This document shows, one piece after another, positions 8,055 through 16,508 of a stretch of DNA of 64,000 nt. The translations under genes were made by a program, and so were the position numbers. The number at the start of each line of letters is the position of its first letter. The stretch's first letter is position 1. A model generated the notes under the pieces. That model was not told the origin of the DNA, searched no databases, and saw only the letters and a list, made by a program, of their open reading frames with translations. Location: positions 1-64,000 of the forward strand of contig JADGPO010000147.1 of the NCBI GenBank assembly GCA_017882405.1, given 5' to 3'. This stretch comes from Solirubrobacteraceae bacterium. Its GTDB lineage: Bacteria > Actinomycetota > Thermoleophilia > Solirubrobacterales > Solirubrobacteraceae.

Positions 8055-8845
8055 GCTCCGCCCGCGCCGGCAGACGGCTGCATCGGCTCGACCCGGCCGC
8101 GCTGGCCGGGGTGATGAGCCGCGACGTCGTCCTGTTCCGCCGGTACTGGAAGGCGACGACGTTCTCCTCGATCGTGCAGCCGACGATCTACCTGCTCGCG
8201 TTCGGTCTCGGGTTCGGCTCGCTCGTCTCCCACGTCGGGCACGTGAAGTACGTGCAGTACGTGGCCACGGGCGTGGTCGCCACCGCCGTGCTTTTCTCCT
8301 CGGCCTTTCCGGGGATGTTCAACACGTTCATCCGCTGGCAGTTCCAGCGCACCTACGACGCGCTGCTGGCCGCCCCGGTCGACGTCGAGGAGCTGGTCAC
8401 CGCCGAGATCCTGTGGATTTCGATCCGCTCGGGCGTATACGGGCTGGCGCCGCTGCTCGTGGGGCTGGCCTTCGGCCTGCACCCCGAACCGGGGATGCTG
8501 CTGGTCGTCCCGATCGGGATCGTCACCGGGTTCGGCTTCGCCGCCTTCGGGGTGCTGATCGCCGCCGTCGCCAAGACGATCGACAACTTCAACTACGTGA
8601 CCAGCGCGGTGCTGACGCCGATGTTCCTGGTCGCCGGCACGTTCTTTCCGATCTCGTCGCTGCCGCACGGGCTGCGCACGATCGCCCACTTCAACCCGCT
8701 GTACCACTGCGTCGCCCTGGTGCGCGACGTGTCGCTGAACACGATGGTCACCGCCGACTTCCTGCACGCCGGGGTGCTGATCGTGTTCGCCGTGGTGATG
8801 TGGCGGCTGGCGATCTGGCGCCTGGAGTCGCGCCTGATCGACTGA
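8051..8845 (+). CDS. ABC-2 type permease
   Basis: A 264-residue membrane protein with six predicted helices (for example TIYLLAFGLGFGSLVSHVGH, VATGVVATAVLFSSAFPGMF, AVLTPMFLVAGTFFPISSLP). The conserved ABC-2/NodJ motif FNPLYHCVALVRD stands near the C-terminus. GTG 8051 overlaps the stop of the ATPase gene. Together they form a two-gene exporter, one of the few intact operons in this decayed stretch. Confidence 0.88.
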   Translation: MSSARAGRRLHRLDPAALAGVMSRDVVLFRRYWKATTFSSIVQPTIYLLAFGLGFGSLVSHVGHVKYVQYVATGVVATAVLFSSAFPGMFNTFIRWQFQRTYDALLAAPVDVEELVTAEILWISIRSGVYGLAPLLVGLAFGLHPEPGMLLVVPIGIVTGFGFAAFGVLIAAVAKTIDNFNYVTSAVLTPMFLVAGTFFPISSLPHGLRTIAHFNPLYHCVALVRDVSLNTMVTADFLHAGVLIVFAVVMWRLAIWRLESRLID

Positions 8846-8859
8846 CACCATCCAGGGCA

Positions 8860-9177
8860 TTCCTGGTGCTCAGCGGCGAGTGCATCGCCGTGGTGGAGGG
8901 GGAGGAGCGGCGGATGGGCCCGTGGGACTACCTGCACTGCCCGCCGGGCACCAATCACATCACCGTGGGTGCGGGCGACGGGCCTTGCGCGATCCTGATG
9001 GTGGGCACGCGCACTTCCGGCCGCCGCATCCACCATCGCGTTGATCCGGCCGCGGCCCGCCACGGCGCATCGGTGCAGAGCGACGCCGACTCGCCCAGGG
9101 AGGCCTACGCCGACCGGGCCGCCGTTTCAGTCGGTCCGGTCTCCCTGGCCGCTCAGCTAGCCGTGTTCTCCAGCTGA
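8860..9177 (+). pseudogene. 5'-truncated cupin-domain protein
   Basis: Immediately after the permease stop the plus strand reads FLVLSGECIAVVEGEERRMG, then WDYLHCPPGTNHITVGAGDG and CAILMVGTRTSGRR, then ARHGASVQSDADSPREAY. This is the second half of a cupin barrel, with PPGTNH carrying the late metal-ligand His. No start codon or first cupin motif lies upstream; the N-terminal half is missing, so this is a remnant. Confidence 0.65.
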
Positions 9178-9490
9178 CCGAGCCGGATCTCGGCCGTCAA
9201 CGCGTGGCCCTCGAAGTGCTCGGCATGCGAGATCGCGGCCAGTCCCTGCACGCCGCCCAGGCACAGCACGGCGTCGGCCCCGGAGGTGCGGATCGCGTAG
9301 AGCATCGCCCGGTGCATCCCGCCCCGCGCTGCGGAGGCGCGCACCCCACCACCTGACCGACACCGGCCACCTTGGCGACCAGCACGGTCATGAACGTCCT
9401 CGCCGAGCTCCTCGGCCGCCCGCTCAGATTCCTCATCGGAGACCACGAAGTCGTCCGGTGCCCACCCGTCGAGCTCCTGGGAGTGCTCAT
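9153..9490 (-). pseudogene. Fragment of a histidinol-dehydrogenase-family enzyme
   Basis: Two frames on the minus strand give TFMTVLVAKVAGVGQVVGC and then MHRAMLYAIRTSGADAVLC with LGGVQGLAAISH. In HisD-type dehydrogenases these segments are consecutive (a TVVPAKVAGV-like strand followed by AGADEVYAIGGAQA-like residues). The N-terminal part, the catalytic region and the C-terminus are lost, and at least one frameshift separates the pieces. HisD-like enzymes outside histidine synthesis act on other vicinal diols or amino alcohols, so the original substrate is unknown. Confidence 0.5.
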
Positions 9491-9496
9491 GTCGTC

Positions 9497-9600
9497 TTAC
9501 TGGCTGACGACGAGGTCGAAGTGCTCGACCTCCGGCGGGGCGGCGTAGTGCGGACTGAGCAGTTGGGCCCAGCGCTCGAAGAGCTGGATCACGTCTGACC
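9497..9600 (-). pseudogene. C-terminal fragment of an unrecognised protein
   Basis: The minus strand encodes DVIQLFERWAQLLSPHYAAP and then PEVEHFDLVVSQ before a TAA at 9497. It looks like natural protein sequence and sits just ahead of the HisD-like fragment, but I cannot assign a family and there is no start. It probably belongs to the same decayed catabolic cluster. Confidence 0.3.
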
Positions 9601-9678
9601 TCCAGGTGGTTGGTCGCCTCGCACGGTCAGCCGGACGGCTGGTGTATCGCTTTCGGCCTCCCGGCGCTTGGTATACGT

Positions 9679-10577
9679 ATGCCCAAATCCCCCGACGCTC
9701 CTCCCCCACCAGCCACGACGTCGCTCGCCTCGCCGGCGTCTCACAGCCGACGGTGTCGCGCGCGCTGCGCGACGATCCGCGCCTGTCGGAGGAGACCCGC
9801 CGCCGGGTGCGCGCCGCCGCCGATCAGCTGCACTACGTTCCCAGCCAGCTCGGCCGCAGCCTGTCCACCCGCGTGGCCGGACAGGTGGGGATCGTCGTCG
9901 GGGACCTGCGCAACCCGTTCTACCTCGAGGTCCTCGACAAGCTGCACGAGGCGCTGCGCAGCGCCGAGGTGCGGATGCTGGTGCTCACGCCCGACACCGA
10001 CGACCGAGTCCCGCTCCAGCGCCTGGGTCGACGGGTCGCTCGACGGGGCGATCCTGACGGCCACGGACCTGCACTCGCCGCTGCCCCGTGAGCTGGCCGG
10101 CCGCTCGCGGCCGTGTTCGGACCGCAGCGCACGAGCACCGGGCGCGACCGCGAGGCAGGCTTCCGGGCAGTGCTGGACCGGGACGGTGTCGCGCTGCCGG
10201 TGCAGCGCTGGCGGCGGGCGCCGTTTGACTTCGAGGCGGGGCGCCGGCTGACCCTCGAGCTGCTGGAGTCCCGCCCCACGGCGATCTTCTGCGCCAACGA
10301 CATCCTCGCGCTGGGCGCCCACGAGGCGATCAGCTCGCGAGGCCTGCGCATGCCGCAGGACATCACCCTGATCGGCTTCGACGACGTGCTGCTGGCGCGC
10401 TGGCAGGCCTTCCAGCTGACCACCGTCAGTCAGGACATCGGGCAGATGGTGGAGGTCAGCACCGAGCTCCTGCTGGAGCGGATCGCCGCCGGACCCGACG
10501 CGCCGCCTCCGCCACGACGTGTGGTGCTGCTCGCGCGCCTGGTCCGGCGCGCCACCCACGGGCCCCCCGTCAGCTGA
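9679..10577 (+). pseudogene. Broken LacI-family transcriptional regulator
   Basis: The HTH (TSHDVARLAGVSQPTVSRAL) and hinge (YVPSQLGRSLSTRV), then VGIVVGDLRNPFYLEVLDKL, are clear. The ATG at 9679 (MPKSPD) is out of frame with them. A second shift occurs near 10020, where VDGSLDGAILTATDL continues in another frame. After LPRELAGR roughly 60-80 residues of the periplasmic-binding-like core are missing before AAVFGPQRTSTGRDREAGFR. The C-terminal half (PTAIFCANDILALGAHEAIS; ITLIGFDDVLLARW) is intact. It would once have controlled the neighbouring cupin/dehydrogenase/AKR genes. Confidence 0.75.
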
Positions 10578-10662
10578 CAGCGACCCCGGCGGCTCCGGCC
10601 GCGTAGGACGACCAGCGGGCGATCCTCGGCGGGACGGCCGCAAACCTGATGGGATTGTCCTG

Positions 10663-10833
10663 ATGTCTCACCGGGTCACGCCCCATCACGTCGGGCTCAC
10701 CTTCAGCGACCTGGCGTTCGAGCTGCCCGGCGGGCCCGCGGCGCGATGCCGCCCGTCGCCTGAGCCGGGCCGGCGGATGGCCTTCGTCGAGGATCTCGAC
10801 GGCAACCTCGTCGAGCTCGTGCCGCCGGAGTGA
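10663..10833 (+). pseudogene. VOC/glyoxalase-family protein with internal deletion
   Basis: A 56-residue reading frame starts MSHRVTPHHVGLTFSDL, the first strand of a vicinal-oxygen-chelate domain. It ends RRMAFVEDLDGNLVELVPPE, the last strand with the metal-ligand Glu. The 60-80 residues that should lie between are replaced by a short unrelated linker. It ends where the aldo/keto reductase remnant begins. Confidence 0.55.
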
Positions 10834-11149
10834 CCGCCGGCGCACGTGGGCTCGGCGCCTCTGGGATAGCCGTGTCGCCGATCGCGCTCGGGTCCTGGCG
10901 GACGAGCTGGGAGATCCCCGCCGGGCGCGCGCCCTCCAGCTGGGAGCGGCGCTGCGCTACCCCGCCCAACAGCTCGGCGTATCACCGGCCACCCTGGCGA
11001 TCGCCTTCACGCTGCGCCACCCCCGGACGGCGGCGACGCTGATCGGCGCCACCCGGCCCGAGCAGATCGACGAGGCGCTGGCGGCGCTGGAGCTGGCCGG
11101 CCGGCTGACCGACGACAACCTCGCGCGGCTGCGCGATCTGGCGTCGTGA
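10831..11149 (+). pseudogene. Aldo/keto reductase with internal deletion
   Basis: From a GTG at 10831 overlapping the previous stop, the sequence reads GLGASGIAVSPIALGSWRT, the N-terminal strand of an aldo/keto reductase. After a frame change it resumes near the C-terminus: RYPAQQLGVSPATLAIAFTL, then TAATLIGATRPEQIDEALAA and LARLRDLAS. About 200 residues containing the catalytic Asp-Tyr-Lys-His are absent. The joint lies around 10915-10935. Confidence 0.7.
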
Positions 11150-11197
11150 GCGGGGCATCTGGCGTAGCCCGCGACAACGCCCCCCTAGCCTTGGCGG

Positions 11198-11641
11198 GTG
11201 CTCGTACTGCGGATCATCGTGGCGGCGGTCGCCCTCGCCGAGGTCATAGCCGTGCTCCTCTCGGTGCTGCGCAGCGTGGTGCTGCCCCGGGCCGTGCCCG
11301 CCAGGCTGGCGCGCCTCACGTTCCTGATCGTCCGCTACGCGCTGCTGCTGCGCCTGCGCCGCCGCACCGACTACGAGACGCGGGACCGCGTGCTCGCCCT
11401 GCAGGCGCCGCTGGGCCTGTTCGCCCAGCTGTTCTTCTGGGCGCTGCTGATCTACATCGGGTTCGCAGCGCTGTTCTGGGCCGTTGGGGACACCGCAGGC
11501 GGCGATCCGCTCGCCCGCATCCTCGAGCTCTCGGGCTCCTCGATGCTGACGCTCGGTTTCGACACGCCGCGTGGGGTCCTCTCGGATTTCGTGGCCTTTT
11601 CGGCCGCCGGAGTCGGGGCTCACCCTCCGCTGTCAGACTGA
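11198..11641 (+). pseudogene. Truncated two-TM ion-channel-like membrane protein
   Basis: A 147-residue frame from GTG 11198 has an N-terminal helix (VLRIIVAAVALAEVIAVLLS), a basic loop, a second helix (LFAQLFFWALLIYIGFAALF) and a segment LELSGSSMLTLGFDTPRGVL resembling the pore loop of two-helix potassium-channel-like proteins. It then stops shortly after FVAFSAAGVG, where the second pore helix would be expected. A TAGCCT hexamer ends six bases before the GTG, consistent with a leaderless start. It is probably a C-terminally deleted gene, although a short functional protein is not excluded. Confidence 0.5.
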
Positions 11642-11649
11642 AGGGCCGC

Positions 11650-12699
11650 ATGAGCAGCGTCCTCTCGGAACTGGCGGTCCCGGTGGTCCAGGCGCCAATG
11701 GCCGGCGGCCCGTCCGCGCCGGCGCTGGCGGCGGCGGTCAACCGCGGTGGCGGCCTCGGCTTCCTGGCTGCCGGCTACCTCAGCACCCAGCGGCTCGGCG
11801 AGGACATCGAGGCGCTGCTCGGCCTCACTGACCGGCCGTTCGGTGTCAACCTGTTCGTGGGCAGCGGCTACGCTGCCGACCCGGCCCAGGTGCAGGCCTA
11901 CGCCCAGCGGCTGACGGCCGATGCCCAGCGCGCCGGGGTGCGGCTCGGCGAGCCGCGCTTCGACGACGACTCCTTCCAGGACAAGTTGCAGCTCGTGCGC
12001 GAACGAGCCGTCGCCGTCGTCTCGTTCACCTTCGGGCTGCCTCCCCGACAGACGGTCGACGAGCTGCATGGCGCCGGCTCGGAGGTGTGGCTGACGGTGA
12101 CGTCGCCCGCCGAGGCGCAGCAGGCCGCGGACCACGCAGCCGACGCGCTGATCGTCCAGGGCGTGGAGGCCGGCGGCCACCGGGGCGTGTTCGTCGACGA
12201 CGACGACCAGTCCGAGCTGACGCTGCTGTCCGCCCTGCAGCTGGTGCGAGCCAGCGTCGACCTGCCGCTGGTGGCCGCCGGATCGATCATGACCGGCGGC
12301 GCCCTGGCCGCCGTCCTCGCCCTCGGCGCCACCGCCGGTCAGGTGGGAACCGCCTATCTGCGCAGCACCGAGGCCGGCACCTCGGAGGCTCAGCGTGACG
12401 CCACCGCCACCGACAGCCCCACGGTGCTGACCCGCGCATTCAGCGGGCGCCTGGCCAGGGGCATCGTCAATCGCTGGCACCGCGAGCACGGCGACGCCAC
12501 TCCGCGGGCCTATCCCGAGGTCCACCACCTGACCTCGCCGCTGCGCGCCCACGGTCGCAGCGCCGGCGACCCCGACCTGATCAACCTGTGGGCCGGTCAG
12601 GCGCACCGCCTGGCCCAGGAACGGTCGGCGGAGGAGATCACCCGGGTGCTGGCGGCGGAGGCGCGCGAGGCGCTGTCCGCCGCCGCCGCCCGGGTGTAG
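11650..12699 (+). CDS. Nitronate monooxygenase (2-nitropropane dioxygenase family)
   Basis: A 349-residue FMN-dependent TIM-barrel protein. It begins MSSVLSELAVPVVQAPMAGG, continues with GGLGFLAAGYLSTQRLGEDI and FGVNLFVG, has the central DALIVQGVEAGGHRG motif with the His used in nitronate oxidation, and the flavin-phosphate site LVAAGSIMTGGALAAVLALG followed by GTAYL. ATG 11650 is chosen because the homology starts there. It is likely cytosolic and detoxifies nitronates such as propionate 3-nitronate. Confidence 0.9.
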   Translation: MSSVLSELAVPVVQAPMAGGPSAPALAAAVNRGGGLGFLAAGYLSTQRLGEDIEALLGLTDRPFGVNLFVGSGYAADPAQVQAYAQRLTADAQRAGVRLGEPRFDDDSFQDKLQLVRERAVAVVSFTFGLPPRQTVDELHGAGSEVWLTVTSPAEAQQAADHAADALIVQGVEAGGHRGVFVDDDDQSELTLLSALQLVRASVDLPLVAAGSIMTGGALAAVLALGATAGQVGTAYLRSTEAGTSEAQRDATATDSPTVLTRAFSGRLARGIVNRWHREHGDATPRAYPEVHHLTSPLRAHGRSAGDPDLINLWAGQAHRLAQERSAEEITRVLAAEAREALSAAAARV

Positions 12700-12711
12700 C
12701 GCGGCAAGCCG

Positions 12712-13095
12712 TCAGAGCTTCGCGTCAGGCCCCCAGGAGAAGAGCTTTCGCTTGCCCTGCGAGCACGACCCGGGAAGTCCGCCGCCGTGCGGGATCGAGT
12801 CCAGGCAATGCCAGCCCTTCGGGCCGTGGAGCTTGGTCGCGGCCTCGCCCCGGTACTTCGTCTTCACGAGCTTCTGTGCCCAGCGCGTCGCGAACGCGCA
12901 GCTCACGCCCTGAGCTGTCACCTTCCAGTGGGTCCCCGACTTTGAGAACTCCGGAAAGCTCCATTTTCCACCCGTGAAACCAGCGCACGATGCCTGGTAC
13001 GCGGTGGACGATGCGGCCGTCGTGGTCATGGCGGCGAAGGCAGCCGTCACGACGACAACCGCGAGGCAGACTCGCCGTGTTCGGGCGGTCTCCAT
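12712..13095 (-). CDS. Small secreted protein of unknown function
   Basis: ATG 13095 lies behind AGGGAGA and begins a 127-residue protein with a classical signal peptide: METARTRR, a hydrophobic core VCLAVVVVTAAFAAMTTTAA, and a likely cleavage after ASS-TAYQA. The mature part contains four Cys (SCAG, VSCAF, WHCL, GSCSQ), consistent with disulfides, and a Trp/Gly/Lys-rich composition. I do not recognise a family. The gene is convergent with the nitronate monooxygenase. Confidence 0.7.
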   Translation of the reverse strand: METARTRRVCLAVVVVTAAFAAMTTTAASSTAYQASCAGFTGGKWSFPEFSKSGTHWKVTAQGVSCAFATRWAQKLVKTKYRGEAATKLHGPKGWHCLDSIPHGGGLPGSCSQGKRKLFSWGPDAKL

Positions 13096-13252
13096 AGCAG
13101 TCTCCCTTCGATTGGCCCATCCAGTCCCGGTCCGAGACTTCAGCCGAGCGTACTTCACGTGATCGTGAACGCGAAATGGAGCGCCCGGCGGCAAGCGGTG
13201 TCATGGCTTGCCGCCCCCTTGTGGCTGGCGTATGGTGGCGGGCACCGGGGAA

Positions 13253-16200
13253 ATGCCAGGGCTACCAGGACCTGAGCTGCACATCCATCTCCTCGGCGGC
13301 TTCAGCGTCGCCGCGGGCGACTTGGCGGTGAGCGAAAAGGCCTGGCGGCTCCGCAAAGCGCGGGCAGTTCTGAAGCTCCTCGCCCTCACGCCGGACCACC
13401 GCCTGCATCGCGAGCAGGTGATCGAGGCCCTGTGGCCGGACGGCGATCCGGCCGCGGCGGCCAACAACCTGCGCCAGGCGCTGTTCGTCGCCCGACGCGC
13501 GCTGGACTCGTGCGGGGAGCGCGGAGCGGCGAGGATCGCCTTCGCCCACGACGTTCTGACGCTGACGACCGCCGGACTGGCCATCGACGTCGAGGACTTC
13601 GAGGCTGCGGCGGCGGAGGCCGAGCGCGCTCCGAGCATCATGCGCCTGCGGACGGCGATCGATCTCTATACGGGCGAGCTGCTGCCCGAGGATCGCTTCG
13701 AAACATGGACGATCGCCCGGCGGGAGGCGTTGCGCGAGCGGCACGTTGCCCTGCTGGTCGACCTCGCCCGTAGGCACCAGGCGGCCGGCGACGACGCGGC
13801 GGCCGCCGCCGCGCTGCAGGAGGCACTCGTCGACGAGCCCCTCCACGAGCCGGCACACCGTGAGCTGATGCGCACCTACGCGCTCTCCGGTCGGCGTCAC
13901 CGGGCGCTGGCGCAGTTCCATGCCCTGCGCGCATCGCTGCGGCGCGAGTTCGAAGACGAGCCCGACGACGACACCCGGCGCCTCTACCAGGACATCCTCA
14001 CGCGAAGACTGGCCGCCGAGCACCCGAGCGAGCCACCTGACCTCCGGCCCGCCGGAGAGCCCGGCGATCGCCGGCCGGGCAATCTCCCTCTCCAGTTGAC
14101 GAGCTTCATCGGGCGCGAGCGAGCCCTGTCCGACGTGGTCGGCCTGGCGCGCCGCCATCGCCTGCTGACACTCACCGGTCCGGGAGGGTGTGGCAAGACC
14201 CGTCTGGCGCTCGAGGCCGCAGCGGTGCTGGCCGCCGACGCGCCCGCCGGCGTCTGGCTGGTGGAGCTGGCGGGACTCTCGGACGGGGGGCTCGTGGCAC
14301 ACGCCGTGGGCGCGACCCTCGGCGTCGAGAGCCGGTCGTCACGCCCCTCGGACGAGGCGGTGGCCGCGCACGTGGGCGAGCGCAAGATGCTCGTGGTACT
14401 CGACAACTGCGAGCACGTGGTCGGCGAGTGTGCCCGGCTCGTCGAGGCCCTCCTCTCGACCTGCCCCAACCTGCGCGTGCTCGCGACCAGTCGCGAGCCA
14501 CTGCAGAGCGCGGGCGAGGCCAACTGGCGCGTGCCCTCGCTGCCCGTCCCCGAGGCAGTGCGGCTGTTCGCCGACCGCGCCGCCGGCGTGTCCACGCATT
14601 TCACCCTGTCAGAGGAGAACGCCGGGTACGTCACCGAGATCTGCCGGCGGGTAGACGGTATTCCGCTGGCCATCGAGCTGGCCGCCGCGCGCGTCGGAGT
14701 GCTCGCCCCGGCCCAGATCGCAGCGCGTCTGCGCGACTCGCTGAACGTGCTGGCCGCAGGTCGGCGCACGGCGCTGACCCGTCAGCAGACGCTCACGGCA
14801 ACGCTCGACTGGAGCCACCAACTGCTCGATGGCGACGAGCGCGCGCTGCTTCGCCGCCTCGGTACCTTCGCCGCCAGCTGCACGCTCGACGCCGTGGAGG
14901 CGGTCGCCGAGGGCGAGCTCGACGTGCTCGGCCGGCTCGTCGACAAGTCGCTCGTGGTCGTCGAGGAGCAGGACGGGGAGGCCCGCTACCGCCTCCTCGA
15001 CACGGTCCGGCATTACGCGCGGGACCGGCTGTCGGACGCCGGTGAGCGGGAGCGCCTGGAGGCGAGGCACCGCGCGTACTACCTGCGCCTGACCGAGTCG
15101 CTGGAGGCCGCGATCGACGCCCCGCAGACCCGGCGCGAGCTCACGCGCGAGGTGGACGAGCTGCGCCGGGCACTCCACACCGCGCTGCACACGGATCCCT
15201 CCCTCGCGTTGCGCCTGGCGGCGGCGCTGTGGCGCTTCTGGCATGGCCGCGGCGACAGCGCCGAGGGTGCCCGCTGGCTCGAGCAGGCGCTCCGGGCCGC
15301 GCCCGAGCCTTCCGGCCTGCGCGCACGGGCGCTGCACGGCCTGTCCGTACTCGCGCTGCGGACGGGCGATAACCGGCGGGCGCTTGACACCGCGCAGGCT
15401 GCCGTCGACTTCTTCCGGAGTTCAGGTGCCCGGCGGGAGCTCGGCGAGGAACTGCATCACCAGGGGACGATGGCGTGGGTGTTCTCCGATTACGACGGCG
15501 CCGTGCGCCGCTGCGAGGAGAGCCTGGCGGTGGCCAAGGCGGCGGGCGACCCGGCGATCGTCGCCTCCGTCGTCCACACGTTGGGCGTGCTCGCCGCCTC
15601 ACGCAACGAGACCGACGCGGGCCGCGCGCAGATCGCGCAGAGCGTGGAGCTGCTGCGCGCGTTGTCCCAGCACGGCGAGCCGCTGCTGCTCCCGGTCGCG
15701 CTCGGCTATGGACGCATCCGCCGCGCTGACGGCCGTCCGCCGAGGCTGTTTCTGGAGCAGACGTTCGTCACCGCCCGCCGCGTCGGGCCGCAGGGCGCCA
15801 CCGCGTTCGCGCTGTGTGACCTGGCAGTCGCGGCGCGAGACGCCGGCGACGTGACCGCCGCCCGAGCGCTGCTGGACGAAGGGCTCTCGCGGTTTCGCGG
15901 GCTCGAGGACGCCCTGGGGGCGGCGCAAGCGCTGGCCCAGCTGGGCAATCTGCACAGCGCGGAGGGCGAGCACGAGCTTGCGCGGGAGCTGCTTGAGGAA
16001 TCCCTGTCGATCCGCACGGCGACGAACGACGCCCGCGGCATCGGCCTGTCGCTGCTGGCGACCGCGGTGGCTCGCGGTCGCGCTGGAGACCCCGAGCACG
16101 CATGGCAGAGCGCCCAGCGGGCGCTTGATCTGTTCAACCGAACCGGTGACGGCCCCGGACGCGCGTCGGCCGTCATCCAATTGGGATACCTGGCCGCCGA

Positions 16201-16462
16201 CGCCGGCCGCCATCAGGAGGCCCGGACTCTTCAGGAGCGAGCGCTCGGGTTTTGGCAGAGCTTTGTCCCCGACCATCTCTGGTGCGCGCCGGTGCTGCTC
16301 GAGCTGGCCGAGCTCGACGCGGCGCTTGGTGAGCCCGGGCGGATGCCATCTCGGCTGCGCAAGGCGGGCGAGATCTACGCCTACAACGGCGACCGGGTCG
16401 GCCTGGCCTACTGCGAGGAGGTTGTGGGTGCCAACGCGAACGCCGTGCTAACTAACGATTAA
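13253..16462 (+). CDS. SARP/BTAD-NB-ARC-TPR transcriptional regulator (AfsR-like)
   Basis: About 1,069 residues. The N-terminus is a winged helix of the OmpR/SARP type (LHIHLLGGFSVAAGDL; REQVIEALWPDGDPAAAANN), then a bacterial transcriptional activator domain (AALQEALVDEPLHEPAHREL). A STAND/NB-ARC ATPase follows, with Walker A TGPGGCGKTRLALEAA near residue 309, Walker B MLVVLDNCEHV and LRVLATSREPL. The C-terminal third is TPR-like helical repeats. Such proteins couple nucleotide-dependent oligomerisation to activation of nearby metabolic genes; the adjacent FAD oxidase on the same strand is a plausible target. ATG 13253 follows CCGGGGAA; ATG 13232 and TTG 13208 are alternatives. Confidence 0.9.
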   Translation: MPGLPGPELHIHLLGGFSVAAGDLAVSEKAWRLRKARAVLKLLALTPDHRLHREQVIEALWPDGDPAAAANNLRQALFVARRALDSCGERGAARIAFAHDVLTLTTAGLAIDVEDFEAAAAEAERAPSIMRLRTAIDLYTGELLPEDRFETWTIARREALRERHVALLVDLARRHQAAGDDAAAAAALQEALVDEPLHEPAHRELMRTYALSGRRHRALAQFHALRASLRREFEDEPDDDTRRLYQDILTRRLAAEHPSEPPDLRPAGEPGDRRPGNLPLQLTSFIGRERALSDVVGLARRHRLLTLTGPGGCGKTRLALEAAAVLAADAPAGVWLVELAGLSDGGLVAHAVGATLGVESRSSRPSDEAVAAHVGERKMLVVLDNCEHVVGECARLVEALLSTCPNLRVLATSREPLQSAGEANWRVPSLPVPEAVRLFADRAAGVSTHFTLSEENAGYVTEICRRVDGIPLAIELAAARVGVLAPAQIAARLRDSLNVLAAGRRTALTRQQTLTATLDWSHQLLDGDERALLRRLGTFAASCTLDAVEAVAEGELDVLGRLVDKSLVVVEEQDGEARYRLLDTVRHYARDRLSDAGERERLEARHRAYYLRLTESLEAAIDAPQTRRELTREVDELRRALHTALHTDPSLALRLAAALWRFWHGRGDSAEGARWLEQALRAAPEPSGLRARALHGLSVLALRTGDNRRALDTAQAAVDFFRSSGARRELGEELHHQGTMAWVFSDYDGAVRRCEESLAVAKAAGDPAIVASVVHTLGVLAASRNETDAGRAQIAQSVELLRALSQHGEPLLLPVALGYGRIRRADGRPPRLFLEQTFVTARRVGPQGATAFALCDLAVAARDAGDVTAARALLDEGLSRFRGLEDALGAAQALAQLGNLHSAEGEHELARELLEESLSIRTATNDARGIGLSLLATAVARGRAGDPEHAWQSAQRALDLFNRTGDGPGRASAVIQLGYLAADAGRHQEARTLQERALGFWQSFVPDHLWCAPVLLELAELDAALGEPGRMPSRLRKAGEIYAYNGDRVGLAYCEEVVGANANAVLTND

Positions 16463-16508
16463 CGGCCCCCACCTACGGTCGCCACACCAGACCTGACCGA
16501 CGAGGGGG

